Source of the DNA: Calothrix sp. NIES-3974
GTDB taxonomy: Bacteria > Cyanobacteriota > Cyanobacteriia > Cyanobacteriales > Nostocaceae
Direction of reading: 5' to 3'
Length of the DNA stretch: 64,000 nucleotides
Assembly: GCF_002368395.1 (NCBI RefSeq)
Contig: NZ_AP018254.1
Location: 1,922,001 to 1,986,000, forward strand
This document shows positions 37,539 through 44,875 of the stretch, piece by piece. The position numbers were made by a program, and so were the translations under genes. Every line of letters starts with the position of its first letter. The stretch's first letter is position 1. The notes beneath the pieces are model-generated. The model was not told where the DNA came from, did no database searches, and worked only from the letters and a program-made list of their open reading frames with translations.

Positions 37539-38147
37539 TCACCAGGTGCGGTTTTTATAGTTAATTACCTGGTCTAATCTGGGTAAGGCACTGATGGCGG
37601 ATTCGCGGATGTACTCATCAATTGTTTCATCTTGACTTAGTTGGGTTAAAATTTCTACCGCTTGGGGATTGCCGGAATCACCCAATGCATTTACAATCGC
37701 AACGGCAACGGTGACATTTTCCGTGGTTTTCAGGGTATCAACTAAAACATCGAAAGCTGGAGAACCGATTTCACCTAGAGCCATAACCGCAGCGATATGG
37801 ACAACTGGGTTGGGGTCGTTGGTGGCTTGTTGTAGGGCTGTAATTCCGGTGGAGGGGAAAGATGCATCGGGATGGTTAACAGCAACTTGAGCCATGACTT
37901 TAGCGCAGCTAGCGCGAACTGTGGGATTGTCACTATGGAGTAATAAATTTTCTAGAGGGGGGATAGAATCGGTACCAATTACACCTAGTGCTTGCACCGC
38001 AGCTCGACGATAGACTACATCTTCGTCGTCTAGGATGCTAATCAAGCGAGGGATAGTGTTTTCATCCCTTTGTGCAGCGATTTCTAACATGGCGCGATCG
38101 CGTAAATTGGGATTGGGGTGTTTTAGTTGTTCAAAGAGTGCATCCAT
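37539..38147 (-). CDS. HEAT-repeat protein (CpcE/NblB-like scaffold)
   Basis: 202 residues made of about six HEAT/PBS-lyase-type repeats. Examples are NPNLRDRAMLEIAAQRDENTIPRL, DVVYRRAAVQALGVIG, PVVHIAAVMALGEIG and TVAVAIVNALGDSGNPQAVE. Such repeats occur in bilin lyase subunits (CpcE/F) and the phycobilisome-degradation protein NblB, but also in general scaffold proteins. No phycobilisome gene lies nearby, so a lyase function is not claimed. It starts at ATG 38147. Confidence 0.8.
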   Translation of the reverse strand: MDALFEQLKHPNPNLRDRAMLEIAAQRDENTIPRLISILDDEDVVYRRAAVQALGVIGTDSIPPLENLLLHSDNPTVRASCAKVMAQVAVNHPDASFPSTGITALQQATNDPNPVVHIAAVMALGEIGSPAFDVLVDTLKTTENVTVAVAIVNALGDSGNPQAVEILTQLSQDETIDEYIRESAISALPRLDQVINYKNRTW

Positions 38148-38488
38148 AGTTTGATGGAATGAATTTTGTTAAGGGAAAAATGTTTATCTGTCGTTAGAGT
38201 ACAGGAAATGTGTAAATACTTGGTCAATTTTGTGGGAAAATTTCATCAAATGCGATCGCGTAAATTGGGATTAGGGTATGTTCAGTTGTTGTCCTGCATT
38301 TCTCACAAAACCCTAAAACTCACAGGGAATTAGGGAGTAGGGATAGTCCGTAGAAGCAAAATTAATTCGTTACTCAAGGCTTACAACTTACTCGTGAGAA
38401 ATCCAGGTTGTGCATTTAAGTTGTATATTTACTAATTTTGATAAATTCCAGCATCATTCCAAAAGTTATCCGGCTTTCGTCACCACAT

Positions 38489-38626
38489 TTAGAGTGGTAA
38501 ATAGGCAATACGATGAATCCAGTCTTCTGCTTCAGATTCCTGCCAAACCTTGATGAAACCTCGTATCGCTTCACTAATTGGTAAGCTTTGTAATACAATT
38601 AGTACGCCCGAACTTAAATCCCAAGT
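38489..38626 (-). pseudogene. Short coding-like remnant, unidentified
   Basis: A minus-strand frame of 45 codons between TAA at 38627-38629 and TAA at 38489-38491, without any ATG, GTG or TTG. It reads WDLSSGVLIVLQSLPISEAI, RGFIKVWQESEAEDW and IHRIAYLPL. The composition looks like a genuine globular C-terminus rather than chance. I do not recognise the family. Probably the tail of a gene lost upstream. Confidence 0.35.
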
Positions 38627-38689
38627 TTATCGCTATAATTCGCCAGTTGTTGATTAACCCCTATTTCTATGCACTCCCTGCATTCCAGA

Positions 38690-38797
38690 AAATAAAGCTG
38701 ATTTTTCCTTCGAGAGTACAGACGCGACACGTCGGGTCTCTTCCCATTCCCAAAAACGATAATTCAAGTATTAAAATCGACTTTTAAAACATCCTCT
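38690..38797. mobile_element. MITE-like element, truncated or rearranged copy C
   Basis: The last roughly 30 bases (AAGTATTAAAATCGACTTTT to AAACATCCTCT) match the right end of copies A and B. The left part instead holds AAAGCTGATTTTTCCTTCGA plus a GTACAGACGCGACACGTCG palindrome, shared with 58.65 kb. Confidence 0.55.
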
Positions 38798-39370
38798 TAG
38801 GGTATTACTTTAGTTGATGAGAGCTACCGATTTAACCTGGTGATGGGAAAACATTCATCAATATAAGGGAAAAATATTACTACAAAGAGAATACTTTGGA
38901 AACCAATATTAGTCCAGTTTGCTCATTCATCCATGTACAAGTTTTAATTGCGACTAAGTACTTGAGTGTTAGCGATCGCTGTCCGGCAAACGGACTTGTG
39001 TTAATTAATTCTTTGGCTGCAATCGGTAGAGAGAATCGGGATTATGGATAGAGTTTCTGGTTTTGACTGGAAATCAAGGAAGTCTGATTCCGAATGAAGG
39101 CAGTAACTTTTGACAACAGATTAGATAAAAATAATACATCAAGCAATTACACAAATGAAGCGAAAAAAGTAAAACAGAAAAAATAATCACTGCTTGATAA
39201 ATTCTAGTTGAGATGATGGCAAATAAACATGAAAAATTTATACGAAGATTTATCTATGACAAACAATTTTCATGCTTTTTATAGTACACTGATTACTAAT
39301 AATATAAATAGAAAATACGAGTAATCACAAAAACATCCCATCCATCAAGAGCGGGGATTATATTGGCATA
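38798..39370. promoter_or_regulatory. Region upstream of the second chemotaxis cluster
   Basis: About 570 bp, no gene. A small hairpin GTCCG-GCAAA-CGGAC lies near 38976-38990 beside a HIP1 octamer. It should contain the promoter for the PatA-CheY-MCP-CheA operon. Confidence 0.35.
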
Positions 39371-40579
39371 ATGGTCAAAACGATAAACATTGGTAAACAG
39401 TCTTTTTTACACCCGTCCGACAACATCGCATTACTTCAGGAAACTGCGGTGAATTACAAAACAGGTAAACTGGAAGTGAGTAGCTCACCTAATACCTGGA
39501 GTTTTTTCTGGGAAGACGGTTATTTGTTTTATGGCTTCTCTGGGATTGAGAGTGGATATTTATTTGCCCGTAAAATTGAAGAGATATCCCCAGAAAATCC
39601 CATGATTCAGGCTAAATTGGCTCAGATTACTGTCCCGGAACTCCTGGAACATCAATCTGGGGATAGGGAAGTATCAGCTTTGGGTGTTGATGAGCAGCAT
39701 TATTTACTAATGTGTTGGCTGGTTGAGCAAAAATACTTGTCAATTCTAGAGGTTCAAAATTTAATCACAGATATTACTAAAAAGGCAATCACTTCATTTT
39801 TAGAAATTCCAGAATGTGAGTTGGAGTTTATTGCTAATCCTTTGATGAACAGTATGCCAAAATTTTGTTATCTGGATTTAGCAGATATGTATGTTCAAGA
39901 AAATAATTGGTTATTAAAATTAAATAGGTTTGATGGGGAAATAGGTAGGGAAAAGACATTAAGTCTCTCCCCAGAAAATCAGCGAGAAACATTCATGTTT
40001 AATGTGGTTGAAGCAAAATCAATTAACCAGGAAACGAATTTAACAAAAATCCCCAATTATCCCACGCCAGAAAATTCAATTCCGACACAATTCCTAGACA
40101 ATGCAGCAACTTTTACACCAGAAACTCCATCTCCACAGTTATTAAAAGCATCTCCCGTTGATTCCCAACAACAAGCAAAAAGGGAACCAGATTCAAGTAA
40201 AAAATTATATAAAATTTTATGTATTGACGATAGCCCAATGATATTGAAAGCGATTCGTGGTTATTTAGACGAACAGATTTTCCAGGTGATTGGAATTGAT
40301 GACTCCCTGAAGGCTTTAGTGGAAATATTACGACATCAACCGGATGTGATTTTATTAGATATTTCTATGCCCAATTTAGATGGATATGAGTTATGTTCTT
40401 TATTACGTAAACATGCTAAATTCCAAAATACACCGATTATTATGGTGACAGGTAGAACTGGATTAATTGATAAAGCCCGTGCGAAGTTAGTTAAGGCTTC
40501 CGGTTATTTAAATAAACCCTTCTCAAAAGCAGCATTACTGAAAATATTATTTCAAAATTTAGCCAAACTAGATAAATAA
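39371..40579 (+). CDS. PatA-type response regulator, second cluster
   Basis: 402 residues. The N-terminal PATAN-like domain (NYKTGKLEVSSSPNTWSFFW, then FLEIPECELEFIANPLMNSM) is followed by a Pro-rich linker. A receiver domain starts at about residue 277 (ILCIDDSPMILKAIRGYLDE), with the phospho-acceptor Asp in VILLDISMPNLDGYEL and the Lys in GYLNKPF. It is a clear paralogue of the gene at 2450-3532: the receiver domains share long stretches (MPNLDGYELCSLLR, IVMVTGRTG/IIMVTGRTG). It starts at ATG 39371 and heads a plus-strand cluster. Confidence 0.88.
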   Translation: MVKTINIGKQSFLHPSDNIALLQETAVNYKTGKLEVSSSPNTWSFFWEDGYLFYGFSGIESGYLFARKIEEISPENPMIQAKLAQITVPELLEHQSGDREVSALGVDEQHYLLMCWLVEQKYLSILEVQNLITDITKKAITSFLEIPECELEFIANPLMNSMPKFCYLDLADMYVQENNWLLKLNRFDGEIGREKTLSLSPENQRETFMFNVVEAKSINQETNLTKIPNYPTPENSIPTQFLDNAATFTPETPSPQLLKASPVDSQQQAKREPDSSKKLYKILCIDDSPMILKAIRGYLDEQIFQVIGIDDSLKALVEILRHQPDVILLDISMPNLDGYELCSLLRKHAKFQNTPIIMVTGRTGLIDKARAKLVKASGYLNKPFSKAALLKILFQNLAKLDK

Positions 40580-40649
40580 TCTTTGCCCAAATAACCTGAA
40601 AAACGAATCCTCATTTTTTTTCACTCACTACCAAAATTATTTGTAAAAT

Positions 40650-41051
40650 ATGCATAAAAAACCGATTAACAACTTGGCGAAATTATTATTAGTTGATGAT
40701 TCACCTAGTGAGTTGGAATTAATGCGACATTATTTGGCAAATGAAGGATATGAAGTAATCACTGCATCCAGTGCTTCAGTAGCTTTAGAAATTGCTTTGA
40801 CCCAAAAGCCAGACGCAATTGTGACAGATGTGGTGATGCCGGGAATGAGTGGTTTTGAACTGTGTCGATTATTAAAACGTCACCCAACTACTAAACAATC
40901 AGTAATTATTATTTGTAGTTCCAAAAATCTCGAAATTGACCGTTTGTGGGGAATGCGACAGGGTGCAGATGCTTATATAACTAAACCCTATACTCGTGAT
41001 ACCTTGGTTCAAATCATTACTAATTTAGTTGCCAAAATTAGCCCTATTTGA
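40650..41051 (+). CDS. CheY-like response regulator, second cluster
   Basis: 133-residue single receiver domain. Acidic pocket LLVDDSPSE, phospho-acceptor Asp in AIVTDVVMPGMSGFEL, Ser/Thr region IIICSSKN, Lys in AYITKPY. It follows the PatA-type gene by 70 bp and is very similar to the CheY at 2024-2401. Output probably acts on a pilus motor by analogy with PilH. A 282-bp gap, without a gene, separates it from the MCP. Confidence 0.9.
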   Translation: MHKKPINNLAKLLLVDDSPSELELMRHYLANEGYEVITASSASVALEIALTQKPDAIVTDVVMPGMSGFELCRLLKRHPTTKQSVIIICSSKNLEIDRLWGMRQGADAYITKPYTRDTLVQIITNLVAKISPI

Positions 41052-41333
41052 ATTATATTTTCAACCTTGAGAAACTGAGTTTGTTGTTGAGATGATGAAT
41101 GCCTAAAGGCCAACTATCAACAAATCAAAGGAAAAATACATCAGCACGGGAAGGAGATTTAGGATAAATCGACAATCAATAAAGATGAAACTCGAATTCA
41201 GCATTTTTCATACATTCTCAAAACTTGGAGTAGGGGTATCAGGAAAATCAAAATTTCGCGAAATCCAGATATTGACTGTTGATAATTACATAGAATTTGT
41301 GATGAAAGTAATGAAAGGGAAGATAAGTCAACA

Positions 41334-44300
41334 ATGCAAACAACATTTAGCCGCTCTCCGTTAGGCTTAGGATTAAAAAAGAAGGCAGCTATTTATAGTG
41401 TGATTTTTAGTGTGATTCCGGTTGTGATTATTGGAGCTAATACCTATGGGATGATGAACCAATTTATTCGACGGGACATTACTTTAAATAAGCAGTTACA
41501 AGCTGAGGGTTTAGCAAGCGGTATTAATCAATTTTTGTTAAATCGACAGCTAGAATTGGAATTGTTAGCAAATCAGGATTTTCTGAACAATGATAATAAT
41601 AAACTAACTCAGGAAGAAAAGGAATTACGCTTAAAAAACTGGTTAGAAAAGGAAAAATTTTACAATAGCTTAGTTGTGTTGGATTTGCAGGGGAATGTCA
41701 AGTTAAAAACCTCATCCCAAGCAACGACTCCAGCCAAAAATGCCGATTATTTGCCAAAAATCCGTCAATCTGGTAGTTTTACCATTAGTCAACCAGTATT
41801 GGATAATAATCGTCAAAACTCGCGAATTTATCTCAATGTACCCGTTAAAGACCGGGTGACAGGAGAAGTAATTAGGGTGATTAGGGGAGAGATTTCCAGC
41901 CAAAAATTACTGTCAGGAATAGGTCAAAAACGGCTAAGTCAGTATTTAGATAGTAGAAAATACTACTTGTTAGACCAATCGGGATTAGTATTTCTGACTA
42001 ATGACAGCAATCAACAAGGGAAGCCAATTGGGGAGATATTTGCTGAGTGGGATAGATTGAACAACTCCCCCCAGATGATTACAGAAACTTTGCCAATAGT
42101 AGGTAATCAGAAACAAGCCTTAGTGACGGTTGTACCAACGGTAACTTCAGCAGATTTAGGTTGGAGATTGGTGCTGAGTCAAGATCCAAATACTGCATTT
42201 GCAGTTTCACGCAATCTGCTGAGGAATTTATTCATTAGTTCCATTTTAACCATATTGCTGGCGGTCATTATTGCTGTAATTCTCGCCAGAAGATTATCGT
42301 CACGTTTAATAACCGCAAATATAGCAGTTACCAGTTTAGCACAAGGTAATTTAGACACACGAATGCCATTAGCTGGTGGAGATGAACTGACCTCGTTAGG
42401 TGCAAATATTAATGAAATGGCTGCTCAATTACAGCGATTAATCAGAGAACGGAGTCAGGAAACCGAGCAATTAAAGCAATTTAGTCAAGCATTACTAACA
42501 ATTCAGCAAACTGCGACCAGGGAAGAATTATTTAAAACAATTACCCAGGAAATGATGACTGCTTTAGGGGTAGAGCGGGTGACAATTTATGCTTGCAATC
42601 CCGATGGTAGTTATACCGCGATCGCGGAATCAGTGGTGTCGGGGGTTAAGAGTTTGCAACAGTTTCCCGTGTCCCAGGACATTATGGATAATACACGGGT
42701 ATTGGCGGTGGGGGATGTGAATTTAGCTGGTTACTCCAACGATTTGCGACAGCAGTTACAAAAAATGCAGGTAAAATCACGGGTAGTTACCCCGATTGTG
42801 GAAGATAAACAGTCTACAGATGGGAAACGGAATCGTTATCGGATTTCAGCCTTGGGGGTAGTTCCCGTGGCGATCGCCGTGGATATGTGTACAAGACAAC
42901 GGGATTGGTCAAGTCAGGAAATTGATTTTATTCGTCAATCCGCAGCGCAATTGGGAGTAGCCTTAGAACGGATTGATTCTCAAACTGCGACCCAAGCTTT
43001 AAAGAATTTGGCGGTACATCTATCTAGTTCTTGGCAAAGTGATGATATTTATAGTTTAGCGGTGCAGGATATCCGTCAAGCTTTGCAGGTAGATCGGGTG
43101 GTGATTTACCAATTTGATCCAAGCTATCGCGGAAAATTTTTAGCCGAGTCCGTGGTTGCGGGTTTTCCCTGTGCAATGGGTTTTAAACTTACAGACACCT
43201 GTTTAGAAGAGTATGTGGAGAAATATCGACGTGGACGGGTGGTAGCGATTAATGATATTTATGATGCGGGTTTGAGTCAGTGTTATATCCAGCAATTAGA
43301 GACCTTTGCAGTGAAGGCGAATTTAGTTGCACCAATTATCGTGGGAGACGAATTATTAGGATTATTAATAGCCCATCAATGCAGTCAAGGGAGAATTTGG
43401 CAAATTGGGGAAATTGACCTATTTGAACAGTTTGCCCGTATGGTGGGGTTGGCTTTAGAGCGGGCTAACCTACTTCAGAATACCATGACGGCGCGGGATA
43501 TCGCCGAAAGCATCGCTCAACAGCGCAGCGAAGAAACAGAGCGAATGCAAACCGAGATTTTGACCTTAATAGACTCCATTGAAAAAGCGATCGCGGGAGA
43601 TTTAACAGTACGTGCAGAGGTTGGAGTGGGTGAGATTGGGACGATTGCCGACTTTTTTAACGCCATTATTGAGAGCTTGCGTATTTTGGTGATTAACGTC
43701 AAAAATACCGCCACCCAGGTAAATCAGGCCATTAACGATAACGCGATCGCCATTAAAAATGTAGCATTAGGAGCCTGTGAGCAAGCAAAGGATACCCGGA
43801 AAATTTTAGAAACCATCACTGCAATGCGAGCAAAGGTGAAAACGACCTCGGAAACAATTGCGGGTATGGCGCAAATTACCTCGGCAATAATGCAAATAGC
43901 TAGGGAAAATGATGGCAAACTGCAACAGGCGATCGCGGATATTGGGAATTTAGGGGAGGAACTGGAGCAAAACCGTCATCAAACAGAAAATTTAAGTGAA
44001 TCCGTCCAACAAATCCAGCGTCTAATCAACGGAATTAATCAAAGTGCCATGCAAACAAATTTATTAGCAATTAACACCGGAATAGAGGTAAATCGTAGCG
44101 GAGAAAATAACCCAGCTAATTTCACAATTTTACTCCAAGAAATTGCCAACCTCGCTAACCGTTGCACCTATGTCACCCATGAAATAGATACGATTGTCCA
44201 AAATATGCATCAGGATAGTAGCCTACTGAAGGAGATGATGGAGTCAGGAATTAATCAGGTCAATCAAAGTAGTAAAAATATCGAGATTAGCCAAACAAAT

Positions 44301-44534
44301 CTTCAGCAAATCGTTCAGATTTGTCAGCAAGTTGACGAATTGATGCAATCTATTGCCACATCAATAGTGGAGACGGAGCAATACTCCCATCAAGTCAGTC
44401 AAAAAATTCATAGTATGGTAGAAGTTTCTGGAAATACCAGCACAACTGCACAGGAAATTGCTGATGCGCTGGAACAAACTGTGCAACTTTCGGAAGAATT
44501 ACAACATAATATTTGCAATTTTCAAGTGGATTAA
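41334..44534 (+). CDS. Methyl-accepting chemotaxis protein with two GAF domains (PixJ/PtxD-like)
   Basis: 1066 residues. Membrane helix 1 at about 15-37, Cache-type sensor to about 295, helix 2 (ISSILTILLAVIIAVILA), HAMP to about 372, GAF1 at about 385-550, GAF2 at about 560-715, then the signalling coiled coil. GAF2 has Cys623 in the motif DTCL (DXCF-like) and Cys650 in SQCYIQQLE, followed by VKANLVAPI and LLGLLIAHQCS. These are the two cysteine positions of DXCF cyanobacteriochromes, but with Leu for Phe and Tyr for His. The signalling tip (QTNLLAINTGIEVNRSGENN, then ILLQEIANLANRC) departs from the usual EAARAGE...GFAVVADEVR. A light- or ligand-sensing motility receptor is likely. Confidence 0.88.
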   Translation: MQTTFSRSPLGLGLKKKAAIYSVIFSVIPVVIIGANTYGMMNQFIRRDITLNKQLQAEGLASGINQFLLNRQLELELLANQDFLNNDNNKLTQEEKELRLKNWLEKEKFYNSLVVLDLQGNVKLKTSSQATTPAKNADYLPKIRQSGSFTISQPVLDNNRQNSRIYLNVPVKDRVTGEVIRVIRGEISSQKLLSGIGQKRLSQYLDSRKYYLLDQSGLVFLTNDSNQQGKPIGEIFAEWDRLNNSPQMITETLPIVGNQKQALVTVVPTVTSADLGWRLVLSQDPNTAFAVSRNLLRNLFISSILTILLAVIIAVILARRLSSRLITANIAVTSLAQGNLDTRMPLAGGDELTSLGANINEMAAQLQRLIRERSQETEQLKQFSQALLTIQQTATREELFKTITQEMMTALGVERVTIYACNPDGSYTAIAESVVSGVKSLQQFPVSQDIMDNTRVLAVGDVNLAGYSNDLRQQLQKMQVKSRVVTPIVEDKQSTDGKRNRYRISALGVVPVAIAVDMCTRQRDWSSQEIDFIRQSAAQLGVALERIDSQTATQALKNLAVHLSSSWQSDDIYSLAVQDIRQALQVDRVVIYQFDPSYRGKFLAESVVAGFPCAMGFKLTDTCLEEYVEKYRRGRVVAINDIYDAGLSQCYIQQLETFAVKANLVAPIIVGDELLGLLIAHQCSQGRIWQIGEIDLFEQFARMVGLALERANLLQNTMTARDIAESIAQQRSEETERMQTEILTLIDSIEKAIAGDLTVRAEVGVGEIGTIADFFNAIIESLRILVINVKNTATQVNQAINDNAIAIKNVALGACEQAKDTRKILETITAMRAKVKTTSETIAGMAQITSAIMQIARENDGKLQQAIADIGNLGEELEQNRHQTENLSESVQQIQRLINGINQSAMQTNLLAINTGIEVNRSGENNPANFTILLQEIANLANRCTYVTHEIDTIVQNMHQDSSLLKEMMESGINQVNQSSKNIEISQTNLQQIVQICQQVDELMQSIATSIVETEQYSHQVSQKIHSMVEVSGNTSTTAQEIADALEQTVQLSEELQHNICNFQVD

Positions 44535-44637
44535 TTCTTTAATTATGGGGAGTGGGGAATCGGGAGTCGGGAGTAAGATGGTAAAAGATATTAAGATACA
44601 CATAAAATAAATTTTCTGACTCATTTGCAGTTTTTTC

Positions 44638-44806
44638 AGAGGATGTTTGTCAAGTATTAATAAATACTTTATTAACCACTTCTTGAAGTAGGAAATAGAC
44701 TTAAGGGATATATTTATCGTTATCAATTACTCCCGATTTACCCATCTCTTCCCACTCCTCAGAAACAATAGCTTAAGTCTTAAAATCGACTTGGAAAATA
44801 TCCTCT
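44638..44806. mobile_element. MITE-like element, copy B (169 bp)
   Basis: The ends are AGAGGATGTTT (44638) and an imperfect complement, AAAATATCCTCT (44806). The body aligns with copy A at 8886-9052. It lies in the 341-bp gap between the MCP and CheA genes of the second cluster, so it separates two genes expected to be one operon. Confidence 0.75.
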
Positions 44807-44875
44807 AAATTAATCTCAGATTATTATCTCTATTGTTATCATTTCCTCAAAATACTCCAAATTGACAACAAAAAA

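Noticed and set aside
37539-38147. HEAT protein as a CpcE/CpcF bilin lyase subunit
   Set aside because: Repeats alone do not show lyase function, and there is no phycobilisome gene or partner subunit in the window.
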